A stretch of 64,000 nucleotides of DNA from Nocardia puris (GCF_003315035.1 NZ_QNRE01000003.1:496001-560000), one strand, 5' to 3'. Counted from the first letter of the stretch, positions 36,083 to 45,484 are shown. Made by a program: numbers and translations. Notes: generated by a model from the sequence alone, not told the origin.

Positions 36083-36892
36083 ATGACGACGCCGCAGGAG
36101 CCGCGGCCGGGACTCGATCTCGGCAAGGGGGGCGCGCAGGACGATCGGCGTACCGCCGAAACCCAGGTGTACCAGCCGGGATCGTCGACGGGCCCGTCCG
36201 GTGCCGCGCCGGAGACGAAGGTCTACCAACCCGGCACCGCTCCCGAGACGCAGGTGTACCAGCCGGGTGCGATGCCGGAAATGCCCGGGCTGCAAGGGGG
36301 TTCGGTGTTGGAGCCGCCCGCCTACCAGTTCGGTGCGCCGTACGACGCGCCCGCGTACCCGTCCGATCCGATTCCGCAGCCGCCCGCCGCGCCGGGGTAC
36401 CAGTCGGGGTCGTCGGCTCAGCCCGCCGCCTATCCGGAGGGTGGAGTGTACGGCTATCCGCCGGTCGGGGGGACGCCGCCGGCGGGGTATCCGCAGCAGG
36501 GTGGTTATCCCCAGCAGGCGGGGTATCCCGCGGCGGCGGGGTATCCGGCACAACCCGCCTATCCCGCGCAACCGGGCTACCCGCAGCAGGGCGCGTACCC
36601 TGCCTACCCGCAACAGCCCTATGGCTATCCCCCCACGCCCGGCGGTTACGGGTACCAACCCACGCCGACGCAGACGCTGTCCATCCTCAGCTTCGTCGGT
36701 GCGGGCTTCACGGTCCTGCTCGGACTGTGCGGCCTGGCGGCACTCATATTCGGTGTCACGAGCATCGTGCTCGCCGGCGTCGCCAAGAGCAAGGGCGAGC
36801 CGCTGGGAACCCGGGCGCTGATCGTGAGTACGAGCGCGTTCGGTGTCATGGTCGCGATCCAGATCGTGATCCAGGTCCTGATACGCGTCTAA
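36083..36892 (+). CDS. Pro/Tyr-rich membrane protein with C-terminal DUF4190-like domain
   Basis: The 269-residue protein has a cytoplasmic-type low-complexity region (residues about 1-190) and two membrane helices near the end (SILSFVGAGFTVLLGLCGLA and STSAFGVMVAIQIVIQVLI) separated by AKSKGEPLGTRA, the usual DUF4190 hairpin. The N-terminus repeats the phrase ETQVYQPG three times (AETQVYQPG, PETKVYQPG, PETQVYQPG), and the middle repeats GYPQQ/AYPAQ. Function unknown. The ATG follows GGAGG (36070-36074) by 8 nt. A second protein of the same architecture lies 485 bp downstream. Confidence 0.8.
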   Translation: MTTPQEPRPGLDLGKGGAQDDRRTAETQVYQPGSSTGPSGAAPETKVYQPGTAPETQVYQPGAMPEMPGLQGGSVLEPPAYQFGAPYDAPAYPSDPIPQPPAAPGYQSGSSAQPAAYPEGGVYGYPPVGGTPPAGYPQQGGYPQQAGYPAAAGYPAQPAYPAQPGYPQQGAYPAYPQQPYGYPPTPGGYGYQPTPTQTLSILSFVGAGFTVLLGLCGLAALIFGVTSIVLAGVAKSKGEPLGTRALIVSTSAFGVMVAIQIVIQVLIRV

Positions 36893-37051
36893 CGCTCGGC
36901 GTGGTCGCCCGCGACCAGCGATCTTGTCGCGAGCGACCCGGCTGTTCGCCGCTGACCCGCCTATCCAGCGGTGATACCCCGGTCCCAGCTATCCAGCTAT
37001 TTTCCGGCGAGTCAGCAGCGACACGCGGGCCGCGCGACGATACTGGTCCCC

Positions 37052-37312
37052 ATGAACCGTGAGCCACTCGATATGGACATGGGCGACGACGAGCAGGCCG
37101 ACGAGATCCGCGAGTACGAGCGCTATGTGGAGGATCCGCCCGCCGACCTCACCATCCGCAACCGCGAGAACGAGGACGACGGACGCCTCGGCATCGGCGA
37201 GGAGCTCGATCAGGAGTGGACCCGGCGCGCCCAGCGCGCCGAGGACCTGGAGGCGGACGACCGGCCCGCCGAGGTGGCGGCCGTGGAGATCGTCGACGAC
37301 TCCGACCTGTAG
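37052..37312 (+). CDS. Small acidic protein of unknown function
   Basis: The 86-residue protein is highly acidic and rich in Asp, Glu and Arg, with no hydrophobic segment: DDEQADEIREYERYVED, IRNRENEDDGRLGIGEELD, WTRRAQRAEDLEADDRP. It looks helical and soluble. I do not recognise the family. No clear ribosome site precedes the ATG. It lies between two Pro/Tyr-rich membrane protein genes on the same strand, with gaps of 159 and 64 bp. Confidence 0.6.
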   Translation: MNREPLDMDMGDDEQADEIREYERYVEDPPADLTIRNRENEDDGRLGIGEELDQEWTRRAQRAEDLEADDRPAEVAAVEIVDDSDL

Positions 37313-37376
37313 TGATTGACGCCCGCGACGAGTGGTACCCACGGTTCGGCGACCGAACTCGACAAGGAGGGCGCTG

Positions 37377-38285
37377 ATGACCACCCCGAACGATCCCGGC
37401 GAGCCCGGCGAGAAGTCCGCCTCCGGCGACCGGCCACCGACCGGCGACCAGGAGTCCCCCTCGCTGCCCGAGCCCGGCGAGGCACCGGGGACAGGGTGGG
37501 CGACGCCCGCCGCATCGCCGGCGTGGGAGCCACCCGGATCCGACACATCAGGGGATACACCCTTCGGTGTGGGTGCGGGGGATGCGGGGGCGGCGACGCC
37601 GGGTTCCGGCACCCCCGGCGGCGCGGACCTGGGTAAAGCACCCTATGGAGCCAGCGGTAAAACGGGCACACCCAGTGGCACCCCGTCCAGCGGGGACCCG
37701 AGCCAGACGCCCTACGGCTCGGGACCTCCCGGCGCGACACCGCCAGGGTCCGAGACTCCCGGTGGCACCCCGTACGGGACGGATGCGGGCCAGACGCCCT
37801 ACGGGTCGGGACCTCCCGGCGCCACGCCGCCCGGTCAAGGTGGCTGGGGCCAACCGGAATCCCCCGCCTACGGGCAGGCGCCGTACGGTTCGGGCCCGAG
37901 CGCGTACCCCGACCAGCCGGATTATCCGTCCGGGCAGCAGTACCCGTCTGATGATCAGCGCTCGTTGAGCGGGCAGAGCTACACCCCGCAGCAGCCGGGC
38001 GGATACCCGTCCTACCCGCAGGGTTACCAGCCCTACGACCAGGGCCAACCGGCCAAGCCCGGGACGCAGACGTTCTCCATCATCGGATTCGTCTGCGCCG
38101 CACTGGCTCTGGTGATCTGCCCGATCATCTTCGGACCCGCGGGCATCATCCTCGGCCTCATCGGCCACAGCAAGGGTGAACCGCTCGGCCGCTGGGCCGC
38201 CATCGCCGCGGGCGTCGCCATGCTCCTGGGCTTCGTGATCGGCTTCGCTGTCCTCAACACCGACATAGTCCCCGATCAGAGCTGA
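37377..38285 (+). CDS. Pro/Gly-rich membrane protein with C-terminal DUF4190-like domain
   Basis: The 302-residue protein is a paralogue in design of the one at 36083. A long Pro/Gly/Ser/Thr region (residues about 1-225) contains the repeated unit QTPYGSGPPGATPPG (twice) and many GTP/GGTPYG units. The C-terminal membrane hairpin is FSIIGFVCAALALVICPIIF, then IILGLIGHSKGEPLGRWAAI, then a final helix. The shared HSKGEPLG/KSKGEPLG turn marks the relation. Function unknown. The ATG follows AAGGAGG (37364-37370) by 6 nt. It is convergent with egtD. Confidence 0.8.
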   Translation: MTTPNDPGEPGEKSASGDRPPTGDQESPSLPEPGEAPGTGWATPAASPAWEPPGSDTSGDTPFGVGAGDAGAATPGSGTPGGADLGKAPYGASGKTGTPSGTPSSGDPSQTPYGSGPPGATPPGSETPGGTPYGTDAGQTPYGSGPPGATPPGQGGWGQPESPAYGQAPYGSGPSAYPDQPDYPSGQQYPSDDQRSLSGQSYTPQQPGGYPSYPQGYQPYDQGQPAKPGTQTFSIIGFVCAALALVICPIIFGPAGIILGLIGHSKGEPLGRWAAIAAGVAMLLGFVIGFAVLNTDIVPDQS

Positions 38286-38290
38286 CCGCG

Positions 38291-38322
38291 AGCCGGGCCC
38301 GATCCTTCGATCGAGCCCAGCT
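38291..38322. terminator. Imperfect hairpin between convergent genes
   Basis: AGCCGGGCCCGATC pairs with GATCGAGCCCAGCT with small mismatches around CTTC, between the DUF4190 gene and egtD stops. Confidence 0.45.
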
Positions 38323-38343
38323 TTCGCCTGTCCGGGACCCCTC

Positions 38344-39315
38344 TCACACCCGGGTGGCGAGCAGCAGGGCGAAGCGGTCGGCGGGGTCGGTCCAGATGTG
38401 TTCGGTGCGCAAGCCCGCGGCGGCGAGTTCGGCGGTGAGGGTGCCGGGGCGGAACTTGGCCGAGATCTCGGTGCGGAGCTGTTCGCCGCGGGCGAACTGG
38501 ACCGTGAGGTCGAGGTCGGTGAGGGTGACGGTCATGTCCTCGGTGGCCGCCAGGCGCATCTCGATCCACTCGCGTTCGTCGTCCCACAGCGCGATGTGCT
38601 CGAACTTCTCCGGGGTGAAGTTCGCGCCGAGGCGGTTGTTCAGCACGTACAGCACGTTGCGGTTGAATTCGGCGGTGACGCCCGCCGCGTCGTCGTAGGC
38701 GGGCACGAGGACGGCCGGGTCGATCACCAGGCCCGCGCCGAGCAGCAGGTGCTCGCCGGGTTCGAGCACGTCGTGGATGCCGCCGAGGAATTCGGCGCGT
38801 TCGGAGGGCACCAGATTGCCGAGGGTGCCGCCCAGGAAGGCGATCATGCGCCGCCCACCGCGCGGCAGGTTGTGCAGGGTGTCGGTGAAGTCGCTGACCA
38901 CGCCGTGCACGGCCAGGCCCGGGAACTCCACGGCCACCCGCTCGGCCGACTCGCGCAGCGCCGCCTCCGAGACATCCTGGGGTACATAGGTTTTCAACGG
39001 CCCCTCGGCGGTGAGCGCCGACAGCAGCAGCCTGGTCTTGGCGGCCGAGCCCGCGCCCAGCTCGATCAGCGCCTCGGCGCCCGCCAGTCGCGCGATCTCC
39101 CCCGCCACGCGCTCCAGCAGGGCGCGCTCGGTACGGGTGGGGTAGTACTCGGGCAGCGCGGTGATCCGCTCGAAGAGTTCGCTGCCGCGCGCGTCGTAGA
39201 ACCATTTGGGCGGCAACCACTTCGGGTCGGCGGTCAACCCGAGGCGGGCGTCCGCGCGCAGTGCCGCGGTGAGATCGGCGTCGGAGAGGTGGACTTCCAG
39301 CGTCGGTGCGGTCAT
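38344..39315 (-). CDS. egtD: L-histidine N-alpha-trimethyltransferase, EgtD
   Basis: The 323-residue SAM-dependent enzyme methylates histidine three times to hercynine, the first committed ergothioneine step. Typical stretches are LTADPKWLPPKWFYDARGSE, FERITALPEYYPTRTERALL, LIELGAGSAAKTRLLL (SAM loop), MIAFLGGTLGNLVPSE and YVLNNRLGANF with histidine-binding Asn/Tyr. The ATG follows AAGGG by about 9 nt. It is the last gene of the minus-strand egtA-B-C-D series; 59 bp separate it from egtC. Confidence 0.95.
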   Translation of the reverse strand: MTAPTLEVHLSDADLTAALRADARLGLTADPKWLPPKWFYDARGSELFERITALPEYYPTRTERALLERVAGEIARLAGAEALIELGAGSAAKTRLLLSALTAEGPLKTYVPQDVSEAALRESAERVAVEFPGLAVHGVVSDFTDTLHNLPRGGRRMIAFLGGTLGNLVPSERAEFLGGIHDVLEPGEHLLLGAGLVIDPAVLVPAYDDAAGVTAEFNRNVLYVLNNRLGANFTPEKFEHIALWDDEREWIEMRLAATEDMTVTLTDLDLTVQFARGEQLRTEISAKFRPGTLTAELAAAGLRTEHIWTDPADRFALLLATRV

Positions 39316-39374
39316 GGCGGTGAGCCCTTTCGGTGTGGCTGAGTGGTGCGGATCGTGCTGCGGCGGTGCGCGTC

Positions 39375-40175
39375 TCAGGTGGGCGTGAGCTCGTCAACGG
39401 AGAGCTCGCCCGGTCGCGCGACCACCAGCTTCCGGTCGGCGACGGGTTGCCAGCGCGGGTCGTCGTCGTACGGCTCGGAGGCGAGGACGGCCGCGTCCTC
39501 GGTGACCAGCGCCGACAGCCCGTGGTGCACGGAGACGGCGAGGAGTTGTTCGCCGTCACCGAGCAGCAGGGTGAGCCGGGCCTCGGGCGCGTGCCGCAAC
39601 ACCGCCTCGGCCACCAACCGCAGTGCGGTGGCGGGCGATTCCCCGTATCCGCCCGATTCGGCGGAGGCGATCAAGTCGCTCAGCAGCACCCACAGCACCG
39701 CCGAATCGGTGAGCGCCTCCGCCTCGAGCAGCCGCGCGGTTTCGAACAGCCGGGTGGCACCGGCCCGGGTCGCTTCCACGTCCAGATCCGACGAAACGGC
39801 GGTGAGCACCTCCCGCCAGCGCGGCACGACACCGTTGTGGCTGAACGCCCACCGCCCGGCGGTGAACGGCGCGCAGGCCGACCGCTCCACCGGCATCCCG
39901 ACCGTGGCCGACCGCACCGACCCGAGCACCGCGCCGGAGGTGAGCTGCGGCAGCACGTCGGTGACAGCCGGGTCGGTCCAGATCGGCGCCGGGTTGCGGT
40001 AGCGGCGCACGGCGCCCTCCTGCCACCACGCGACGCCGAACCCGTCGGCGTTGATGGTGCCGCCGCCGCGCATATCGCGCGGGGCCCACGACTGATGATG
40101 CAGCGAATGCGTTCCGCGCGTGAGGATTTCCCCGACACCGACGGACGGACCGACGTACCCCAGGTGACGGCACAT
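39375..40175 (-). CDS. egtC: Gamma-glutamyl-hercynylcysteine sulfoxide hydrolase, EgtC
   Basis: The 266-residue protein begins MCRHLGYVG; after Met removal the N-terminal Cys is the nucleophile of this class II glutamine amidotransferase-like enzyme. Other marks are NADGFGVAWW, RSATVGMPVERSACAPFTAG, and WAFSHNGVV. It removes the glutamyl group from the sulfoxide made by EgtB. The ATG overlaps the egtB stop (TGATG). The frame upstream of this Met translates egtB out of frame and was ignored, which leaves Cys at position 2 as the family needs. Confidence 0.95.
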   Translation of the reverse strand: MCRHLGYVGPSVGVGEILTRGTHSLHHQSWAPRDMRGGGTINADGFGVAWWQEGAVRRYRNPAPIWTDPAVTDVLPQLTSGAVLGSVRSATVGMPVERSACAPFTAGRWAFSHNGVVPRWREVLTAVSSDLDVEATRAGATRLFETARLLEAEALTDSAVLWVLLSDLIASAESGGYGESPATALRLVAEAVLRHAPEARLTLLLGDGEQLLAVSVHHGLSALVTEDAAVLASEPYDDDPRWQPVADRKLVVARPGELSVDELTPT

Positions 40176-41515
40176 CAGCGCTCGTCCCGCCGCAGGTCGC
40201 GGGCCAGCCGGAAGCCGGCGAAGATCTGGCGGCGGATCGGATGGTCCCAGTTGCGGAACGTGCCCCGGCACGCCACCGAGTCGGTGCCGAACGAACCGCC
40301 GCGCAGCACACGGTAGTCGCCGCCGAAGAACACGTCGGAGTATTCCTGGTACGGGAACGCCCGAAACCCCGGATAGGGCTCGAAACCCGAAGCGGTCCAC
40401 TCCCATACGTCACCGATGAGCTGATGCACACCCGAAGGCGACGCACCCGCCGGATAGGCGCCCACATCGGCGGGCTCGAGGTGGCGCTGCCCGAGATTCG
40501 CCGTGGTGGAATCGGGTTCGGCATCGCCCCACGGATACCGGCGATCGGTCCCGGTCGCGGGGTCGTGCCGCGCGGCCTTCTCCCATTCGGCCTCGGTGGG
40601 CAACCGCTTGCCCGCCCAGGTGGCGTACGCCTCGGCCTCGAACCAGCACACGTGCACCACCGGCTGGTGCGGGCGCAGCGGCGTCATCACGCCGAACACC
40701 CGCCGCCACCAGGCGCCCGACGGGTCGCGCTCCCAGAACTGCGGCGCGGTGAGCCCGGCCTCCATCCGGTGCGCCCACCCCCGCTCCGACCACAGCTCCG
40801 GCCGGTCGTAGCCGCCATCGGCGACGAAGGCGAGGTACTGCTCGTTGGTCACGGGTGCGGCGTCGATCGCGAAACCCGGCACGTGCACGCGGTGCGCGGG
40901 GCGTTCGTTGTCCAGCGCCCACGGGTCGGTGGAGGCGCCCATCGTGAACTCCCCGGCCGGGATCACCACCTCGCCGGTCACCGGTGCCACGGCGGCGGGC
41001 GCCCCCGGCGCACTCAACACCGCCGCGCCGGAACGCAATTGGTGGGTGGCCAGCATCGTCTCGTCGTGCTGCTGTTCGTGCTGGGCGATCATGCCGAACG
41101 CGAAACCGCCGTCCACCAAGGGATCTCCGCGCAGATCGCTGCGCGCGAGCACGTCGAACACCTTGTCGCGCACGGTGCCCACGTAGTCGCGGGCCTGCGC
41201 CGGGTCGAGCAGCGGCAGTTCGGGACGGTCGGCCCTGCGGTGTTTGAACGCGTCGTAGAGCTCGTCGATATCGGCGCGGACCGGCTCGCGGCCGCCCACA
41301 TCGCGCACCAGCCACAGCTCCTCCTGGTTGCCGATGTGCGCGAGGTCCCACACCAGCGGGCTCATGAGGCGGGAGTGCTGGGCGACGAGTTCGGCCTCGT
41401 CCACCACGTCGGTGAGGCCGAGGGTGCGGGTGCGGGCGGTGACGAGCGCCGCGGCGATGCGGTCGCGGAGGCGTTCGGTGTCGGAGTGGTCGGACGGTGC
41501 GGAAAAGGTGGTCAC
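40175..41515 (-). CDS. egtB: Hercynine oxygenase (sulfoxide synthase), EgtB
   Basis: The 446-residue non-heme iron enzyme joins hercynine and gamma-glutamylcysteine using O2. The DinB-like N-terminal domain supplies the three iron histidines: WDLAHIGNQEELW near residue 60 and MIAQHEQQHDETML (HxxxH) near 138. The C-terminal FGE-sulfatase domain begins VVIPAGEFTMGASTDPW and includes WSERGWAHRMEAGL and GDVWEWTASGFEPYPGF. GTG start. It overlaps egtC and follows egtA by 75 bp, so the four genes probably form one transcript. Confidence 0.96.
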   Translation of the reverse strand: MTTFSAPSDHSDTERLRDRIAAALVTARTRTLGLTDVVDEAELVAQHSRLMSPLVWDLAHIGNQEELWLVRDVGGREPVRADIDELYDAFKHRRADRPELPLLDPAQARDYVGTVRDKVFDVLARSDLRGDPLVDGGFAFGMIAQHEQQHDETMLATHQLRSGAAVLSAPGAPAAVAPVTGEVVIPAGEFTMGASTDPWALDNERPAHRVHVPGFAIDAAPVTNEQYLAFVADGGYDRPELWSERGWAHRMEAGLTAPQFWERDPSGAWWRRVFGVMTPLRPHQPVVHVCWFEAEAYATWAGKRLPTEAEWEKAARHDPATGTDRRYPWGDAEPDSTTANLGQRHLEPADVGAYPAGASPSGVHQLIGDVWEWTASGFEPYPGFRAFPYQEYSDVFFGGDYRVLRGGSFGTDSVACRGTFRNWDHPIRRQIFAGFRLARDLRRDER

Positions 41516-41590
41516 GGTACTGCTCTCCGGATTCGAGATGGGGTGCCGACGAACGATGCTGGGCGCGAGTATGTTTCGCGGTGCCCGGGG

Positions 41591-42868
41591 TCAGGGACCG
41601 GCCGCGACGCCGTCGGGCGTGTGCCCGCGGCGACATCGGTGCGCGGCGGCGTCGAGTTCGGCCCGCGCGGCCCGGGTGGGTGCGTGGGCGGCGGCGAGGG
41701 CGAGCACGTCGGCGGCCAGGGCGCGGATCTGCGGATCGGCCAGGCCGTGGCGCGCCGCGTCCAGCCAGGCGTCGGCCAGCGGCTCCGCCAGCTCCGCCGC
41801 CTCCGCCGCCACGGCGGGCGCGCCGAGCAGTGCGTCGACGGCATGGATGGGTGCCGTCCAGGCGCCCTCCGGCTGCGCGTCGAGGTAGCGGATCTCCAAG
41901 TGACCCGACGCGCGGACGGGCGGGAACAGCGTGGTCAGGTGGTAGTCGAGATCGTCGCGGCTCGGGCGGCGGCCGATCTCGTCGTCGAGCGCGCCCGAGA
42001 GCCAGTCGGCGAACGTCGCGCCCGGCGGGGCGCACCAGTCGGCGCCGTTCGCGCCGCACGGGCCGCGCACGCACAGCAGCGGCACGTCCAGCGCCCAGCG
42101 GCTGTAGGCGGCGACCGGGTCGGACCAGTCGGCGACGGGCGGGCGGGTGCGGGTGCCGTCGAGCCGCAGCCAGGTGCGCATCCGCTGCGAGGCCCACATA
42201 CCCGCCGGTGCGCCCCGCAGCCCGGGTGAGCGGGCGAACGCCGCGATCAGCGCCGGGCCCACGGCGTGGACGGTGCGCCAGCGGGCGGTGACCTCGGCGC
42301 GGTCGGCGCCGGCGTCCACGCTGACCTGGGTGGCCGCGGTGTTGCACATCATCAGCCTGCCGAACGGGCCGATGCCGTCGAACACACGCTCCATGGCGTG
42401 ATAGCGGGGGGAGGCGAGCACCCGTTCGGGGAGGCGGTGGGCGTCGGCGGCTTCCGGGACGATGCGGATGCGCTGGGTGGCGAGCAGCGCGCGAAGGGTG
42501 CGGATATCGGAGTCCAAGCGCGCGCACAGTTCCGCGGCGGTGCGGAAAGGGGCGCTGGAGAGTTCGATCTGACCACCGGGTTCGACGGTGATCCGGCTGC
42601 CACCGGGCAGCGGTAGCGCGGGCGAATCGGGGGCGACGGAAGGGGGAGCGTGCGGGCCGAGGGCGGCGGCGAAAGCGGACGAGGGCGGGCGGGGCGCCGG
42701 ACACTCACCGTGCTCGGTGAGCCATTCGAGTTCGGCGCCGAGGAGCCCCGGTGGACCGAGCTTGAAACACACCCCGCCGACGTAGGCCTCGGCCACGGCG
42801 CGCGAGGTGAGATCACCCGGCGCGCGGGCCGGGCTGGTCGATTCCGGATGTTCGAGAGTGACCGCCAT
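41591..42868 (-). CDS. egtA: Glutamate-cysteine ligase EgtA
   Basis: The 425-residue GCS2-family protein makes gamma-glutamylcysteine, the sulfur donor for EgtB. Seen: GAELEWLTEHGECP near the N-terminus (catalytic Glu), ITVEPGGQIELSSAPF (substrate loop), MMCNTAATQVSVDAG and ASGHLEIRYLDAQPEGAW. The ATG at 42868 follows GGAGG by 6 nt; a start 12 nt upstream is less likely. First gene of egtABCD, divergent from the egtE-like gene with 212 bp between the starts. Confidence 0.94.
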   Translation of the reverse strand: MAVTLEHPESTSPARAPGDLTSRAVAEAYVGGVCFKLGPPGLLGAELEWLTEHGECPAPRPPSSAFAAALGPHAPPSVAPDSPALPLPGGSRITVEPGGQIELSSAPFRTAAELCARLDSDIRTLRALLATQRIRIVPEAADAHRLPERVLASPRYHAMERVFDGIGPFGRLMMCNTAATQVSVDAGADRAEVTARWRTVHAVGPALIAAFARSPGLRGAPAGMWASQRMRTWLRLDGTRTRPPVADWSDPVAAYSRWALDVPLLCVRGPCGANGADWCAPPGATFADWLSGALDDEIGRRPSRDDLDYHLTTLFPPVRASGHLEIRYLDAQPEGAWTAPIHAVDALLGAPAVAAEAAELAEPLADAWLDAARHGLADPQIRALAADVLALAAAHAPTRAARAELDAAAHRCRRGHTPDGVAAGP

Positions 42869-43067
42869 GCCAACCTCCACCTGGTTCGTGCACGGCGCCG
42901 GACCAGGTGTCCGGACGCCCGATCGTCGCTGTCGTCATCGGTCCCGCGAGCGGCCACGCGGGGTGGCCTCGTGTCGACCAGGGTAGCGAGAACGACCGAC
43001 AGAAATCCGGCGAGAACGTGAATAATCGGCCTGACCTGCGGGTCCGTCACGGGGATTCGCGGGCGGC

Positions 43068-43073
43068 TAAGGT
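43068..43073 (+). promoter_or_regulatory. Candidate -10 element of a leaderless egtE transcript
   Basis: TAAGGT fits TANNNT and ends 7 nt before the ATG at 43081. No Shine-Dalgarno is seen, so transcription may start at the start codon. Confidence 0.4.
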
Positions 43074-43080
43074 CGTCGGC

Positions 43081-44253
43081 ATGCTGGACGACACACGCGT
43101 ACGCGACGACACCCCCGGCGTCGGATCGGGCCTGGTCTTCCTCGACAGCGCGGGCTCCTCGCTGCCGCCCCGCGTCGTCGTCGACACCGTCGTCGGGCAC
43201 CTGCGGCGCGAGGCCGAGATCGGCGGCTACCGTGCCGCGAACGAACGGCTCGCCGACCTCGACGGCGTGAAGACCGCGATCGCCGCACTGATCGGGGCCG
43301 AGCCCGCGTCGATCGCGCTGAGCGACAGCGCGACCCGTGCCTGGGCGGACTTCTTCTACTCGGTGCACCTCGGCCCCGGCGACCGGGTGCTCATCTCCGG
43401 CTCCGACTACGCCAGCAATGCCATCGCCGCGCTCCAGCGGGCGCGCGCGTCCGGCGCGACCGTCGAGCGAATTCCCAGCGACAGCACCGGCCAGCTGGAC
43501 CTGGACGCCCTGGCGGACCTGGTGGACGAGCGCGTCAAGGTGGTGTCGCTGCTGCACGCGCCCACCAACGGCGGGCTGGTGAATCCGGCGGCCGAGGCGA
43601 CCCGGATCGCGCACTCGGTGGGCGCGCTGGTGCTGCTCGACGCCTGCCAGTCGGCGGGGCAGATCCCGCTCGACGTGACCGAGCTGGACGTGGACGCGCT
43701 GTCGGTGACCGGGCGCAAATGGTTGCGCGGGCCGCGCGGCACCGGCTTCCTGTACGTGCGTCCCGAACTCGCCGCCACCATGGAGCCGGGGCGGCTCGAT
43801 CTGCACTCGGCGAGCTGGACCGGGCCCGACAGCTACGAACTGGCGCCCGACGCGTCGCGCTTCGAGTTCTGGGAGTGCGACGTGGCGGGCCGGCTCGGGC
43901 TCGGGGCCGCCGTGCGCTACCTGCTCGAGCTCGGCCCGGACGCCGTGTACGACGCGATCGGGGCGCGCGCCGAATACCTGCGCAAGGCGCTGCCGGAGAT
44001 CTCCGGGGTCACCGTGCGCGATCTCGGGGTGCGGCGCAGCGGGATCGTGTCGTTCACCGTCGACGGGGTGGCGGCCACCGAGGTGCGCGACCGGCTCGCC
44101 GCCGAGAACATCACGGTGACAGTGAGTTTCGCGCGGTCGACGCTGCTGGATATGACCGGGCGCGGGCTCGACGCCGTGGTGCGGGCGTCACCACACTGCT
44201 TCGTGAGCTTCGACGAGCTGGATCGCTTCGTGGCCGCCGTCGCGGCGCTGTAG
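43081..44253 (+). CDS. egtE: PLP-dependent C-S lyase, EgtE-like (class V aminotransferase fold)
   Basis: The 390-residue fold-I PLP enzyme reads FLDSAGSSLPPRVVVDTV, IGGYRAANERLADLDGV, ALSDSATRAWADFFYSV, VVSLLHAPTNGGLVNPA, LLDACQSAGQIPLDV and SVTGRKWLRGPRGTGFLYV, with the Schiff-base Lys in GRKW. EgtE cleaves hercynylcysteine sulfoxide to ergothioneine. General cysteine desulfurases share the fold, so the assignment leans on position next to egtABCD. In mycobacteria egtE lies in the operon after egtD; here it is divergent from egtA. The RNase Z gene starts directly after its stop. Confidence 0.87.
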   Translation: MLDDTRVRDDTPGVGSGLVFLDSAGSSLPPRVVVDTVVGHLRREAEIGGYRAANERLADLDGVKTAIAALIGAEPASIALSDSATRAWADFFYSVHLGPGDRVLISGSDYASNAIAALQRARASGATVERIPSDSTGQLDLDALADLVDERVKVVSLLHAPTNGGLVNPAAEATRIAHSVGALVLLDACQSAGQIPLDVTELDVDALSVTGRKWLRGPRGTGFLYVRPELAATMEPGRLDLHSASWTGPDSYELAPDASRFEFWECDVAGRLGLGAAVRYLLELGPDAVYDAIGARAEYLRKALPEISGVTVRDLGVRRSGIVSFTVDGVAATEVRDRLAAENITVTVSFARSTLLDMTGRGLDAVVRASPHCFVSFDELDRFVAAVAAL

Positions 44254-45171
44254 GTGTCGCAGCGCGAACTGGTGGTGCTGGGGACCGCCAGCCAGGTGCC
44301 GACGAAACAGCGCAACCACAACGGGTATTTGCTGCGCTGGGGCGCGGAGGGGGTGCTGTTCGATCCCGGCGAGGGGACGCAGCGGCAGATGGCGTTCGCC
44401 GGGTTGGCGGCCGGGGACATCACGCGGATCGCGATCACCCATTTCCACGGCGACCACTGCCTCGGGCTGCCCGGGATCGTGCAGCGGATCAATCTGGACC
44501 GGGTGGCGCATCCCGTCGACGCGTACTATCCCGCTTCGGGCGCAGTGTATTTCGAGCGGTTGTGCCATGCGACGGCGTTCTATCGGACCGTGGAGTTGCG
44601 GGAGCATCCGATCGCGGCGGCGGGGCCGCTGGACGCGCCGGGCGCGCCGTTCGGGCTCGAGGCGGTGGGGTTGTCGCATCCGGTGGAGTCGTTCGGCTAC
44701 CGGCTGACCGAGCCCGACGGGCGGCGGATGCTGCCGGATCTGTTGCGCGCCAAGGGGATTTCCGGGCCGGACGTGGGCAGGTTACAGCGCGAGGGTGCGC
44801 TGGAAGTGGACGGCGTGCGAATCGCGCTGGACGAGGTCAGCGCACCGCGCCCCGGCCAGAGTTTCGCGTTCGTCATGGATACCCGCCTGTGCGAGGGCGT
44901 CCACGAATTGGCTTCCGGCGTAGACGTTCTCGTCATCGAGGCGACGTTCCTCGACGAGGAGGCCCACCTGGCCGAGGAGTACGGTCACCTCACCGCGGGC
45001 CAAGCCGCGCGCGCCGCCCGGGACGCGGGCGCCCACACCCTCGTCCTCACCCACTTCTCCCAGCGCTACCGCACCCTCGACGCCCATCGCGCCGAAGCCG
45101 AACGCTACTTCCCCGGCCCCCTGATCATCGCCGAAGACCTCACCCGCATCCCCTTCCCAGCCCGCGGATAG
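44254..45171 (+). CDS. rnz: Ribonuclease Z (tRNase Z, metallo-beta-lactamase fold)
   Basis: The 305-residue protein opens [20 protein letters not shown] and [11 protein letters not shown], and has the zinc motif [13 protein letters not shown] (HxHxDH) near residue 68. Later [12 protein letters not shown] supplies a His, and [10 protein letters not shown] the final HFSQRY motif. It removes the 3' trailer of tRNA precursors that lack an encoded CCA; both tRNAs in this window lack CCA. GTG start immediately after the egtE stop, with no Shine-Dalgarno, suggesting coupled translation. Confidence 0.93.
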   Translation: MSQRELVVLGTASQVPTKQRNHNGYLLRWGAEGVLFDPGEGTQRQMAFAGLAAGDITRIAITHFHGDHCLGLPGIVQRINLDRVAHPVDAYYPASGAVYFERLCHATAFYRTVELREHPIAAAGPLDAPGAPFGLEAVGLSHPVESFGYRLTEPDGRRMLPDLLRAKGISGPDVGRLQREGALEVDGVRIALDEVSAPRPGQSFAFVMDTRLCEGVHELASGVDVLVIEATFLDEEAHLAEEYGHLTAGQAARAARDAGAHTLVLTHFSQRYRTLDAHRAEAERYFPGPLIIAEDLTRIPFPARG

Positions 45172-45175
45172 GTAT

Positions 45176-45463
45176 TCAGACGAACAGATCGTCCATACTC
45201 TCGGCGGTGGCGGCCCGGTCGATCCACCGCCCGAGCTGCTCGAGATCCTCGCAACCCTCGATCCGGCCGCGCACATCGTCGGGCACGACGATCCGCCGAG
45301 CCGCCAACACCCGCAACAGCGCGTCGGCCTCACCGGCGACTCGCCCCTTCGAGAGGTGAGTCTTGGCAAAATTGCTCTGGGGTTCGAAGTTCTTCAGCAC
45401 ATCGGCGTTCATCAGCGACTCCCATACGGATCGGACTGCCTCCGGCAGCCGTGAGAAGACGAA
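45176..45463 (-). pseudogene. Duplicated 3' fragment of the Rpn-like gene
   Basis: This stretch is a near copy of 45485-45760. It encodes the C-terminal part of the neighbouring gene from FVFSRLPEAV onward and ends MDDLFV instead of VDDLFI. Relative to the full gene it has a 12-bp in-frame insertion (THLSKGR in place of KWR). The frame has an internal ATG (45412) that could give a 78-residue protein, but no ribosome site. It looks like a tandem partial duplication; expression is doubtful. Confidence 0.75.
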
Positions 45464-45484
45464 GCATTCACCGCCATGCCGTCG

